Source of the DNA: DASYML01 sp036399835
GTDB lineage: Bacteria; Acidobacteriota; Blastocatellia; Pyrinomonadales; Pyrinomonadaceae
Length of the DNA stretch: 11,264 bases
Direction: 5' to 3'
NCBI GenBank assembly: GCA_036399835.1
Contig: DASWMI010000032.1
Span: 1-11,264 of the forward strand
Shown here: positions 1 to 6,523 of the stretch, piece after piece
How positions within the stretch are numbered: the first letter of the stretch is position 1
How the letters are laid out: each line of letters opens with the position of its first letter
Made by a program: the position numbers and the translations under genes
The notes under the pieces: model-generated
Databases searched by the model: none
What the model was told of the DNA's origin: nothing
Seen by the model: only the letters and a program-made list of their open reading frames with translations

Positions 1-48
1 GTGCAGGGTGTCAGGTCGTGCTTTTGATGAAGAGGAGCGTGCGAGCAT
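1..48 (-). CDS. Possible 5' end of the next dcw gene (partial, runs off the left edge)
   Basis: On the minus strand an ATG at 48-46 opens a frame that stays open to the window edge for 16 codons (MLARSSSSKARPDTLH). An in-frame TAG lies just upstream at 54-52, so the gene cannot begin much earlier. A basic, Ser-rich N-terminus would suit a cytoplasmic tail ahead of a membrane anchor, and the gene after ftsL in dcw clusters is normally the septal penicillin-binding protein ftsI. That identity is inference from position only. A weak Shine-Dalgarno-like AAGGA lies about 16 nt upstream, further than ideal. The gap 49-219 before it has no supportable gene, only a short GT run (171-180) and an AT-rich stretch at 101-108 that could be a -10 element. 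Sixteen codons are too few to be confident. Confidence 0.3.
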   Translation of the reverse strand, partial: MLARSSSSKARPDTLH

Positions 49-219
49 CAGCTATGCGGCCTGTTCCTTCTCTGACCCAAGTTGCGCTCGGCCTCAGACA
101 TATATATAAGGACTCGCGCTTGTCTAACAGAATCAAAATCCGAAGCTTCCTCCCGGCGGCGCGTGAGAGAGTGTGTGTGTCAAGAGGGGGTCGCCGCCTG
201 AAGTTGTGGTCCAGTCCGT

Positions 220-606
220 CTAACGGTTGAGCGATGACGGCCCGCCGAGCACCATCGCCGCTTGCGGCAAAGCTGCACTGGCGCTCTGGCGCGTGTTGAC
301 CTGCGCGGGCTGGACCGGCTGCAATCCGATCTCGCGCGCAGCCGCTTCAAGATGCATAGGGGAAGTGGCCGCTTCACGCTCCAGAAGCAGTCTGCGCTGC
401 TCTTCAAGGAGACGCGCACGCTCACTGCGCAGCTTCTCGCTCTCGTACCCGTAACGAACCGCGGCGAAATGCTGGCCCGCCGCGAAGACGAACCCGCCAG
501 CAAGCACCAGTCCGCAAAAGAGCAGCAGGGCCAGACGCGACAGCGCACGGCCATCGCGCTCGCGGCGCACTGCGTAGTTTGGCTGTGTTGGGGGTAATCT
601 TCTCAT
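220..606 (-). CDS. ftsL: FtsL-like cell division protein
   Basis: This is a 128-residue bitopic membrane protein with the FtsL layout. A short basic cytoplasmic tail (residues 1-21) is followed by one transmembrane helix (about 22-44, LALLLFCGLVLAGGFVFAAG) and a charged Arg/Glu/Leu-rich periplasmic coiled coil (about 50-78). A segment around 86-102 (AAAREIGLQPVQPAQV) matches the usual FtsL/DivIC 'A-x-x-x-G-L-x-x-P' end. FtsL forms the FtsQLB complex that activates septal peptidoglycan synthesis by FtsW/FtsI. FtsL sequences are poorly conserved, so the name rests on topology, length and position directly after rsmH. The ATG at 606 has AAGGTG about 10 nt upstream. After the TAG stop the same frame stays open for a further 28 codons to a TGA at 133-135, which may be chance. 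Confidence 0.75.
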   Translation of the reverse strand: MRRLPPTQPNYAVRRERDGRALSRLALLLFCGLVLAGGFVFAAGQHFAAVRYGYESEKLRSERARLLEEQRRLLLEREAATSPMHLEAAAREIGLQPVQPAQVNTRQSASAALPQAAMVLGGPSSLNR

Positions 607-720
607 TACGATTTACACCTTATCGGGTCAAGCTTTGAAGTCCAGGCTGGGAACGAAGAGTTTCAAGGACCGGACCGTTCAGCGTTTATATCAACGTTGA
701 TAGAAGTGCTGACGTTCGCA

Positions 721-1677
721 TCAAGCCTTGCGACAAGCGCGCAACCTGGCGCTGCGCGCGCGGGGGTTTTCCTCTACCTCTTGCTCGACGGGAGCGACTG
801 GGCGACGCGTCAGAATTTCAACGGCACGTCGCGCGCCGCAGGAACAGACCGGCACGCGCGGAGGGCACTGGCAATATCCAGACAGACGGCGCAGGGTCTG
901 CTTGACGATGCGGTCTTCGAGCGAGTGAAAGCTGATGGCAGCAAAGCGCCCGTCAGGTTTTAAAAGATCAACGGCCTTTTCAATAAACTGGTCCAGCCCG
1001 TCAAGCTCTTGATTAACCGCTATGCGCAGGGCTTGAAAGGTGCGTGTCGCGGGATGTATGCGCTCTCCGCGTTTGTGCCCTGCGGCGCGCGACACCAGCT
1101 CGGCCAGCTCTTTAGTGGTCTTGACGGGTTCGCCACGCTCGCGTCTCTCGACTATCCATCTGGCGATGCGCCGCGAGCGCCTCTCTTCGCCGTATTCAAA
1201 GATGATGCGCGCGATCTCTTCTTCGGGCAATCGCGCGAGGAGGTCTGCGGCGCTCTCTTCATCGCTCTCCGCATTCATGCGCATATCCAGGGGCGCATCC
1301 TGCCGAAAGCTAAATCCTCTGTGCGCCGCGTCGAACTGAAGCGAAGAGACGCCCAGGTCCACCAGCACCCCGCTCGCTTCGCTTTCGCCCGCTTCAAGTA
1401 AGACTCTCTCTATCTCTCGAAAGTTCGCGTGCACGGCTTGAAAGCGCGAGCCAAAGCGTGCCAGCCGCTCTGTGGCCTGCGAGAGCGCCTCCGGGTCGCG
1501 GTCAATGCCGATGACGCGCGTCTCCTGAGAGGCTTCGAGGATTGCTTCGCTGTGCCCGCCCATGCCCAGCGTGCCGTCAACGAAGAGTCCGCCACGGTCG
1601 GGTCGTAGCAGCTCCATCGTCTCTTGCAGCAGCACGGGGCGGTGAGTCGCGCCCTTGCCCCCCAAAGGCGCAACCAT
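721..1677 (-). CDS. rsmH: 16S rRNA (cytosine(1402)-N(4))-methyltransferase RsmH (MraW)
   Basis: RsmH uses S-adenosylmethionine to methylate N4 of C1402 in 16S rRNA, tuning decoding at the P site. The 318-residue length is normal for the family. Visible family marks, in order, are HRPVLLQE near the N-terminus, the SAM-binding loop VDGTLGMGGHSEAIL, GVLVDLGVSSLQFD, the FSFRQDAPLDMRM segment, the RTFQALRIAVNQEL helix, ISFHSLEDRIVKQ, and the C-terminal C-x-C...C-x-C region followed by NPRARSARLRA. I chose the ATG at 1677; in-frame GTG codons at 1680 and 1683 are alternatives, and a G-rich run (ACGGGGCG) lies about 8 nt upstream of the ATG. It lies 141 bp downstream of mraZ, a gap filled by a repeat hairpin, and 114 bp upstream of ftsL. 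The ftsL gap (607-720) contains a perfect 14-bp palindrome, TATCAACGTTGATA, at 689-702. Confidence 0.97.
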   Translation of the reverse strand: MVAPLGGKGATHRPVLLQETMELLRPDRGGLFVDGTLGMGGHSEAILEASQETRVIGIDRDPEALSQATERLARFGSRFQAVHANFREIERVLLEAGESEASGVLVDLGVSSLQFDAAHRGFSFRQDAPLDMRMNAESDEESAADLLARLPEEEIARIIFEYGEERRSRRIARWIVERRERGEPVKTTKELAELVSRAAGHKRGERIHPATRTFQALRIAVNQELDGLDQFIEKAVDLLKPDGRFAAISFHSLEDRIVKQTLRRLSGYCQCPPRVPVCSCGARRAVEILTRRPVAPVEQEVEENPRARSARLRACRKA

Positions 1678-1712
1678 CACCACCGCCCCGTGATCTCAAA
1701 GAACTGAAGAGG

Positions 1713-1813
1713 GTGACAGGTGACAAGTGACAGGTGACAAGCAAAAGCTTTATCAGTCACCTTGTTCTTGTCGCTCTTCTGATTCCTGTGACCCGTCACC
1801 TGTGACCTGTTAC
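1713..1813. repeat. Heptamer-built inverted repeat, family A (GTGACAG/GTGACAA), copy 1
   Basis: The left arm is four exact-period heptamers (GTGACAG, GTGACAA, GTGACAG, GTGACAA; 1713-1740). The right arm ends with four complementary-type heptamers (CTGTGAC, CCGTCAC, CTGTGAC, CTGTTAC; 1786-1813), and a further partial match (GTCACCTTGT) lies near 1756. The RNA could fold into a long hairpin between mraZ and rsmH. Copies of the same family lie at 5955-6028 and 10108-10175. Confidence 0.85.
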
Positions 1814-1818
1814 TGCTT

Positions 1819-2259
1819 TTAAATTCCGAGTCTGGCAATCGCCGCCTCGTCCTCTTCCGTATAGGGGTCTGCCAGCATGCGCTGCTGAAATTTTTCCAGC
1901 TCCCAGACTTCCAAATAGGTCAGATAACCGAGCACGGCGACATCGCCTATGACCTCTGCGCTGCGGCGCAGCAGCGGGTGTATGAGCACGCGGCCCTGTG
2001 CGTCCATCTCCGACTGCTGGCCGTAATAGTTCGTCCTGTCAAGGAACTTGCGCCGCGCCGGGTCCATCGAGGGAAGAAGCTGAAGGCGCTGCTCTATGGA
2101 CTCCCATTCGGGTAAAGGGTAAAGGCGAACGTTCTCGCCCGTCAGGCTCGTGACGTAAAAAGTCGCCCCGTATTTCTCTTCCAAATAGCGCCGGAATGGA
2201 GTCGGCACCTTCAACCGTCCCTTATCGTCAATCCGTGCCGTGTAATTGCCTCTTAACAT
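1819..2259 (-). CDS. mraZ: MraZ, transcriptional regulator of the dcw cluster
   Basis: MraZ is an AbrB/SpoVT-like DNA-binding protein that forms a ring, binds repeats in front of its own gene and represses the division/cell-wall cluster. The 146-residue product begins MLRGNYTARIDDKGRLKVP, the standard MraZ opening. It contains two swapped-hairpin modules with the expected signatures, DDKGRLKVP near residue 11 and DAQGRVLIHPLLR in the second half. I chose the ATG at 2259 because family members start at this point. A GTG at 2286 would add nine residues with no family match, and no strong ribosome-binding site favours either start. It is first in the minus-strand mraZ-rsmH-ftsL order, with a promoter and putative operator upstream. 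Confidence 0.96.
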   Translation of the reverse strand: MLRGNYTARIDDKGRLKVPTPFRRYLEEKYGATFYVTSLTGENVRLYPLPEWESIEQRLQLLPSMDPARRKFLDRTNYYGQQSEMDAQGRVLIHPLLRRSAEVIGDVAVLGYLTYLEVWELEKFQQRMLADPYTEEDEAAIARLGI

Positions 2260-2344
2260 AGGGCTTCGGTGAATAGGGCTGAGCACCGGGTGCTTAAAAG
2301 CTCTAGTAAAACTTTAAAGGCCGTACACAAGCTATTCAGAAAAG

Positions 2345-2369
2345 CCCACTTCCGACCACTTTTCTCCAC
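2345..2369 (-). promoter_or_regulatory. Putative MraZ operator: three GTGGN repeats with a 10-bp period
   Basis: Read on the minus strand, the site is GTGGA-gaaaa-GTGGT-cggaa-GTGGG. The three 5-bp units are separated by exactly 5 bp. Known MraZ boxes (for example in E. coli) are direct TGGG(N) repeats with 5-bp spacers in front of mraZ. The site starts just downstream of the predicted transcription start and lies about 86 bp ahead of the mraZ ATG, suiting repression by blocking promoter escape. The repeat geometry is read directly; the protein-site match is inference. Confidence 0.75.
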
Positions 2370-2379
2370 CCCGCCGCGC

Positions 2380-2409
2380 ATAGTACGCTCGTTTTTTAAG
2401 CCTTGTCAA
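2380..2409 (-). promoter_or_regulatory. Sigma70-type promoter of the mraZ cluster
   Basis: On the minus strand a perfect -35 hexamer TTGACA (2409-2404) is followed by an 18-bp spacer and a -10 hexamer TACTAT (2385-2380, 4 of 6 matches to consensus). Transcription would start near 2373, immediately upstream of the putative MraZ repeats. Confidence 0.7.
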
Positions 2410-2621
2410 GCAGAAAAAACCTGTTTGGCAGAGAAATTTTAAGCACGATATGGTGTAGAGATGGCAGGTCCGGGGTTGTCGTGAGGCTAAAGTCTGTCTT
2501 TAAACTATACGAATATTAAGAGATAAACATCTGCGAGGATAGCCAAGCGTGTGCGCATCCTGTATAGTTGCGCGCCATATTGCTTTATATTCCATTTACA
2601 AGGTAGAAGCTGATTCCGAAG

Positions 2622-3422
2622 ATGTCTCTGAGCGGACTTCCCCTGCTTATCTTTTTCGGTGGGCTGGCGGCCCTGGCTAATATACTTGGCGGGCTGCTAC
2701 TGGCATCATCGGGCGCGCGGCGCATGGACGCGCGTTTCCTCAAATACCTGGTCGCGCTCGGCGCGGGGTTTATGCTGGCGGCCATTTTTATTGAGATTAT
2801 CCCGCAGACAATCGGTATCTGGACCGAAGGCACGACGGGCGGCGAGCAGGCTGCCGAGGCCGTGCTGGGTTCGATGACGCTGTTGCTCGCCGGCTATCTA
2901 CTCATACAGTTTGTCGAGCACACCATTACGCCGCATTTCCATTTCGGCGCCGAGACTCACCCGGAATCGGTCCTGCGCCGTTCGGCTGCCTACACGGCCA
3001 TGGGCGGCCTGATGATTCATACTTTCTTTGACGGCGTTTCTATCGCCGCAGCGTTTCTCATCAACTTCAAGGTAGGGCTGCTTGTCTTCGTCGCCATCCT
3101 GCTGCACAAGATGCCTGAAGGCTTTACCGTCGCCTCGATCATGCTTGCTTCGGGGCGTTCCTCGCGTACAGCATTTATCGCTTCGCTCGCTATAGGCGCG
3201 GCGACCTTTGCCGGAGTCATCAGCGTCGCGCTGCTGCGTGCCAGGATGCAGACGGCTGTCGCTTACGCACTGCCCTTCTCTGCCGGCGTCACGCTCTATG
3301 TCGCAGCGAGCGATCTTATCCCAGAGGTCAATCATAAGGAAGAGAAAAACCCTGTCGTCTCAATCGTCGTCTTTGTCGGGGTCGCGCTCTTTTACATTCT
3401 GCATCGTGTGATTGAAGGTTAG
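2622..3422 (+). CDS. ZIP-family divalent metal transporter
   Basis: This is a 266-residue polytopic inner-membrane protein with about eight hydrophobic helices. ZIP carriers bring zinc or related divalent metals into the cytoplasm. The diagnostic metal-binding motifs are present: HTFFDG (His133, Asp137) in the helix corresponding to TM4, and HKMPEG (His162, Glu166) in TM5. The long TM3-TM4 loop carries a short His cluster, EHTITPHFHFG (His100, 105, 107), as in other ZIPs where it may sense or bind metal. SDLIPEVNH closes the core near the C-terminus. The metal cannot be told from sequence. The ATG at 2622 gives a membrane segment at once, as expected; the ribosome-binding site is weak. The gene is divergent from mraZ, and the next gene starts 97 bp downstream. 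Confidence 0.93.
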   Translation: MSLSGLPLLIFFGGLAALANILGGLLLASSGARRMDARFLKYLVALGAGFMLAAIFIEIIPQTIGIWTEGTTGGEQAAEAVLGSMTLLLAGYLLIQFVEHTITPHFHFGAETHPESVLRRSAAYTAMGGLMIHTFFDGVSIAAAFLINFKVGLLVFVAILLHKMPEGFTVASIMLASGRSSRTAFIASLAIGAATFAGVISVALLRARMQTAVAYALPFSAGVTLYVAASDLIPEVNHKEEKNPVVSIVVFVGVALFYILHRVIEG

Positions 3423-3519
3423 AGCATAACGCTTTAAAGACGGGGCATCAGCGGTTCTCTATGCCTACATATTCACCGATGGCTCAAACCCAGACTTTAA
3501 CTGTAGCGCCCGAGTTGGT

Positions 3520-4410
3520 ATGATTGGCCCATTGAAACGCAACCACCCGACATTCGCATTCTTCTCAATCGCGGCGTTCGCCTGCCTACTCATGGCGACT
3601 ACTCTTGTCGCGCGCGCGCAGGTGGCCCAGTCCCCGCTTCCCCCTCCAACCGGGTACGTCAACGATTACGCGGGCGTGCTGGATGCTGAGACGAAAGAGC
3701 GTCTTGAGACGACTCTGACCAGTCTTAACCGCGCACAAAAAATACAGATTGCGGCTGTCACGGTGAAGACCACGGGCGAGCAGGATATTTTCGATTACTC
3801 GCTGGCGGTCGCGCGTGGATGGGGCATAGGCTATAAGGGCGAGAACGACAACGGCATACTGCTGCTCGTGGCGGTTGACGACCGCAAATACTTCACGCAG
3901 GTCAGCGAGCATCTTGAAGGCGATTTGCCGGATAGCCTGGTCGGGCAGATACAGCGCGAGCGGCTGGTCCCTGCTTTCAGGCAACAGCAGTATGGCAAAG
4001 GAATTTATGAGACGGTCCAGACTTACATGGCGACGCTCGCGGAGAAACGCGGCTTCAGCCTCGCGGGTATAGAACAGAGCTATGCTTATCGTCAGCCGCA
4101 GAGACCTCAGCCGCGCATTCCCAGAGGCGGAGGAAGTGGCAACTGTATAGGCTCTCCATGTCTGATTCTCTTTATCATCCTTATCATCATTATCGTTCTC
4201 TCTTCGAGCAGAAGAGGCGGCGGCGGTGGTGGATGTCTGAACATGCTCTTGCTCGGCTCGCTCTTGGGCGGCGGGCGTAGGGGCGGGGGCTTCGGCGGTT
4301 TTGGCGGCGGCAGTTTCGGCGGCGGAGGTGGCTTCGGAGGCGGTGGAGGCTTTGGGGGGTTCGGTGGCGGCGGGGGCTTTGGCGGCGGCGGCGCAGGCGG
4401 AAGCTGGTAA
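3520..4410 (+). CDS. TPM-domain (YgcG-like) protein with Gly-rich tail
   Basis: This is a 296-residue exported protein. An N-terminal signal peptide spans about residues 1-33 (hydrophobic core FFSIAAFACLLMATTLV, then ARAQ). It is followed by a TPM/YgcG domain at about 46-172, with the family opening GYVNDYAGVLD, IAAVTVKTTG, and GWGIGYKGENDNGILLLVAVDDRK. One transmembrane helix lies at about 213-229, and a tail of roughly 65 residues (232-296) is mostly Gly with Phe and ends AGGSW. TPM domains are found in envelope proteins and in the Psb32/TLP18.3 repair factor of photosystem II; the biochemical role in bacteria is not settled. TPM and LemA genes are often neighbours, and a LemA gene follows here two genes on, so a shared envelope role is plausible. 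The Gly tail is a GC-rich simple-sequence region prone to length change. Confidence 0.88.
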   Translation: MIGPLKRNHPTFAFFSIAAFACLLMATTLVARAQVAQSPLPPPTGYVNDYAGVLDAETKERLETTLTSLNRAQKIQIAAVTVKTTGEQDIFDYSLAVARGWGIGYKGENDNGILLLVAVDDRKYFTQVSEHLEGDLPDSLVGQIQRERLVPAFRQQQYGKGIYETVQTYMATLAEKRGFSLAGIEQSYAYRQPQRPQPRIPRGGGSGNCIGSPCLILFIILIIIIVLSSSRRGGGGGGCLNMLLLGSLLGGGRRGGGFGGFGGGSFGGGGGFGGGGGFGGFGGGGGFGGGGAGGSW

Positions 4411-4419
4411 AAACAGACC

Positions 4420-4486
4420 GATGAAGGATGAACGAGGAGCAATGAATCAATCTCTTCGGTTCCGCGTTCTGAGTTCTGAGTTCATG
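4420..4486. repeat. Short heptamer repeats in the TPM-nucleotidyltransferase gap
   Basis: Two heptamers, GATGAAG and GATGAAC (4420-4433), lie at one side of the gap, and three, GTTCTGA, GTTCTGA and GTTCATG (4466-4486), at the other. The arms are only partly complementary (ATGAAC with GTTCAT), so this is a weaker member of the heptamer-repeat class seen in other gaps. Confidence 0.5.
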
Positions 4487-4507
4487 GTTTAAATCGGGTG
4501 AAGACTG

Positions 4508-5278
4508 ATGGCTAACAAGATCGTTCAAGAGGCGCTCAATCATCTGACTGAGGATTTGCGCGCGACGCATGGAGACAATCTGGCTTCGATTGTGCTTTAC
4601 GGCTCGCCGGCTGCGGGCGCGCAATCCGAGCTGCACTCGGATTACAACCTGCTCATCGCACTGCATCGCATCACGCCGGAAGACCTGCGTTTGTCTCAGC
4701 CGCCGATGCGCGAATGGCAGCGGCTGGGCCACGCGCTGCCCGTCTATTTTACTGTCGAAGAGTTAAGAGATGCGGCTGATGTCTTTCCAATAGAGTTTCA
4801 CCAGATGGCTAAGTCGCGCGTGGTGCTTTACGGGCAAGACCCTTTTGAACTCGTCGAGCTGTCGGACGCCAACCTGCGTCATCAGGCCGAGTACGAGTTG
4901 AGGAGTAAGCTGATACAGCTTCGCAGGCTCTATATTCCGGCTTCCGTCTCGCCGGAAAGATTGATCGAGCTGATGCGCGAAAGCCTCTCAAGCTTTGCGG
5001 CGCTCTTTCGCGCGGTGCTGCTCTTGCACGGGAAAGAGCCGCCGGTCCAGAAGGCCGATTGTGTGCGTGCGACCGTGCAGCTTTTAGGACTCGACGCAGA
5101 GCCTTTCGAGCGTATTTTTGAATTGAACGCGAAAGGCTCTATGGATTTAACGGACGCAGAGGCGAATGAACTATTCGCTGCCTACATGATGCAGATTGAG
5201 CAGGTCATCGAAGCAGTGGATGAATCGCTAATCGTAGGACGCGTTAATCGTCAACGCGTGAAGAGAAAAGGTAGTTGA
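4508..5278 (+). CDS. Nucleotidyltransferase-fold protein with helical C-terminal domain
   Basis: This is a 256-residue cytoplasmic protein. Residues 25-52 match the Pol-beta-like nucleotidyltransferase core, IVLYGSPAAGAQSELHSDY then NLLIAL. Gly32-Ser33 forms the GS loop and Asp45 the first metal-binding acid. The canonical second acid (D-x-D) is replaced by Asn47 (D-x-N). Glu96 in FPIEFHQ could be the third acid. Residues about 120-240 are helical and contain Arg168-x5-His174, compatible with a HEPN-like domain but short of proof. The protein may therefore be an inactive or altered nucleotidyltransferase; I cannot name a substrate. The ATG at 4508 has GGTGAAG about 10 nt upstream. The last dozen codons (RVNRQRVKRKGS) run into the left arm of a repeat hairpin (5249-5296), so the basic tail may have been made by repeat insertion. 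LemA follows 44 bp later. Confidence 0.72.
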   Translation: MANKIVQEALNHLTEDLRATHGDNLASIVLYGSPAAGAQSELHSDYNLLIALHRITPEDLRLSQPPMREWQRLGHALPVYFTVEELRDAADVFPIEFHQMAKSRVVLYGQDPFELVELSDANLRHQAEYELRSKLIQLRRLYIPASVSPERLIELMRESLSSFAALFRAVLLLHGKEPPVQKADCVRATVQLLGLDAEPFERIFELNAKGSMDLTDAEANELFAAYMMQIEQVIEAVDESLIVGRVNRQRVKRKGS

Positions 5279-5296
5279 CGTATTCACACGTTGACG
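5249..5296. repeat. Inverted repeat, family C, spanning the nucleotidyltransferase stop codon
   Basis: The arms CGTCAACGCGTGAA (5249-5262) and TTCACACGTTGACG (5283-5296) pair at 13 of 14 positions, with the stop codon in the loop. The 14-bp sequence AATCGTCAACGCGT at this site (5246-5259) recurs exactly, in reverse complement, at 7974-7987 beside the aldolase stop codon, so the two hairpins belong to one family. Confidence 0.75.
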
Positions 5297-5322
5297 AGTA
5301 ATGAGCCGGAGGAGAAAGAAAG

Positions 5323-5958
5323 ATGAGTAAGAAAAGATTATTACTGCTGGCGCTCTTGATTTTCGCGGCAGTGGGGACGAGCGGGTGCGGCTATAACACG
5401 CTTCAGTCAAAACAGCAGAACGTGAAGGCCAAGTGGTCCGGCGTTGAAAACCAGCTTCAGCGGCGCGCAGACCTGATTCCGAATCTTGTCGCGGCGGCCC
5501 AATCCGCAGGCATACAGGAGCAGGAGGTCTTCGGGCAGATTGCACAGGCACGCTCTCAACTACTGAACGCGACGAGCGCGCAGCCGCAGGGCGAGAACGG
5601 CGATAAGACTCCCGAGCAGAAGGAAGCGGTCATCGCCGCCAACAACAGCTTCGGCGGCACTATCGGTCGCCTGCTCTCTTTGCAGGAGAACTATCCCGTC
5701 CTCCAATCGAATACCAATTTCCTGAAGCTACAGGACGAGCTGACGGGGACGGAAAACCGCATCGCCGTCTCGCGCAAAGACTATAACGATGCGGTCCAGG
5801 ACTACAACACGACGCGCGGCTCATTCCCGACCGTCATCGCCGCCAAGCTCTACGGCTTTAAAGAAGAGCCATACTTCAAGGCGGACGATACGGCGCGCCA
5901 GGCTCCCAAGATTGACCCCAACCAGATGCGCCGCAACCAGGGCAACACGAATAAGTGA
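5323..5958 (+). CDS. LemA-family lipoprotein
   Basis: This is a 211-residue protein of normal LemA length. The N-terminus is a lipoprotein-type signal (KKRLLLLALLIFAAVGTSGC) with the acceptor Cys at residue 22. Most LemA proteins have a plain N-terminal anchor, so lipid attachment is likely here. The LemA signature VKAKWSGVENQLQRRADLIP spans 34-53. Long helices follow, including ENYPVLQSNTNFLKLQDEL (122-140) and ENRIAVSRKDYNDAVQDYN (144-162), and the closing motif SFPTVIAAKLYGFKEEPYF spans 167-185. LemA proteins are coiled-coil envelope proteins of unclear function, often linked with TPM-domain proteins as in this window. The ribosome-binding site is strong (GGAGGAG about 10 nt upstream of the ATG). 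The TGA stop lies inside the first heptamer of a family A repeat hairpin shared with the convergent gene downstream. Confidence 0.94.
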   Translation: MSKKRLLLLALLIFAAVGTSGCGYNTLQSKQQNVKAKWSGVENQLQRRADLIPNLVAAAQSAGIQEQEVFGQIAQARSQLLNATSAQPQGENGDKTPEQKEAVIAANNSFGGTIGRLLSLQENYPVLQSNTNFLKLQDELTGTENRIAVSRKDYNDAVQDYNTTRGSFPTVIAAKLYGFKEEPYFKADDTARQAPKIDPNQMRRNQGNTNK

Positions 5959-6028
5959 CGTGTAAACAGCGACAGGTGACAAGAGCAGGGCCTGTCCCTC
6001 TTGTCACCTGTTACCTGTCACCTATCAA
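5955..6028. repeat. Family A heptamer hairpin, copy 2, between convergent genes
   Basis: The left heptamers are GTGACGT, GTAAACA, GCGACAG and GTGACAA (5955-5982). The right ones are TTGTCAC, CTGTTAC, CTGTCAC and CTATCAA (6001-6028). The core arms 5971-5985 and 5998-6012 pair at 14 of 15 positions around a 12-nt loop, which itself contains a short GGG/CCC stem. The element separates LemA from the convergent Cys-cluster gene and is well placed to act as a bidirectional terminator, although the T-run (CTTTT at 6031-6035) is not directly at the stem base. Confidence 0.85.
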
Positions 6029-6034
6029 GGCTTT

Positions 6035-6523
6035 TCAGAATCCGCGCGTGTTGCACATGGCGCAGTGGTCGCAGGGCTTGCCTCCAGGCTCGAGCGAGCA
6101 GGTCTTCTCTTTCTCGAAGAAATCCACCAGCTCAGAAACTGTAGCCTCATTGATGCCGAACTTTTCCTGGCTCGGATGCGTGGCGGGCACATAAACGCCG
6201 CTCAGCCACGGCGAGCGAGTCTGAGGCGCGTCGGATTGAATGCTCTGTCGCTCATCCTGCGTGCTCTCTCGGGCGGAGCTTGAAGGCCCCCTGGCGAGCG
6301 CGCTCTGCGGGCCGGAAGCTTCCGTTTCATCTTGCGTCAGGTGAGACTCTATGTGCGAGAGCCTGTTTTGCAGCTCAGAGAGGCTGGCGCGCATGGCGGC
6401 CAACTCCTGGCTCACGCCATCTGCGCTCGGAGCCTTTCCGGGCTGCGATCCGGCGTCGTGTTGTGAGAGGCGACGCGCAATCCGCTCTGCGAGTATGCGT
6501 GCCTGGTCCTGTTCCGTGCTCAT
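6035..6523 (-). CDS. Unrecognised microcompartment-operon protein with Cys cluster; possible cargo
   Basis: I do not recognise a family for this 162-residue protein. Its ATG overlaps the stop of the last BMC-P gene (ATGA), so the two are translationally coupled, and AGGAAGG lies about 10 nt upstream. Residues 4-20 (EQDQARILAERIARRLS) form an amphipathic helix like the encapsulation peptides that attach cargo to BMC shells. Residues 40-63 are a predicted coiled coil (LAAMRASLSELQNRLSHIES). Residues 65-104 are polar, Ser/Gln-rich and probably disordered. The C-terminal 58 residues look folded: WLSGVYVPATHPSQEKF, a helix ATVSELVDFFEKEK, then Cys142-x8-Cys151-x2-Cys154-x2-Cys157 with His153, ending TRGF. 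Four closely spaced Cys suggest zinc or an iron-sulfur cluster; which one cannot be told from sequence. Its place as last gene of the shell operon suggests a lumen or shell-associated protein, by inference. Confidence 0.78.
   Translation of the reverse strand: MSTEQDQARILAERIARRLSQHDAGSQPGKAPSADGVSQELAAMRASLSELQNRLSHIESHLTQDETEASGPQSALARGPSSSARESTQDERQSIQSDAPQTRSPWLSGVYVPATHPSQEKFGINEATVSELVDFFEKEKTCSLEPGGKPCDHCAMCNTRGF

Larger units (their letters stand above)
2260..2621. other. Divergent intergenic region between mraZ and the ZIP transporter gene
   Basis: This 362-bp stretch has no gene that I can support. The mraZ-proximal half carries the promoter and repeat operator described separately. 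The half nearer the transporter (about 2410-2621) is AT-rich and should hold the transporter promoter, but no -35/-10 pair there is convincing. A short imperfect stem (AGGAT at 2538-2542 pairing with ATCCT at 2567-2571) is visible but weak. Confidence 0.6.

Noticed and set aside
99..127. Minus-strand promoter (TTAGAC, 17-bp spacer, TATATG) after ftsL
   Set aside because: Both hexamers are poor and the AT run allows several alignments, so it is not supported as a feature on its own.
721..1683. Several plus-strand frames opposite rsmH (for example 1009-1401)
   Set aside because: They are shadows of the well-conserved rsmH coding sequence; translations have no recognisable domain.
1713..1813. 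CRISPR array in the GTGACAG repeats
   Set aside because: The units are 7 bp with no spacers and are arranged as complementary arms, not direct repeats with unique spacers.
4107..4442. Long minus-strand frame with a Pro-rich translation opposite the TPM gene
   Set aside because: It is the complement of the Gly-rich tail of the TPM protein; the proline runs are a by-product of GGC/GGT codons and there is no family match or ribosome-binding site.
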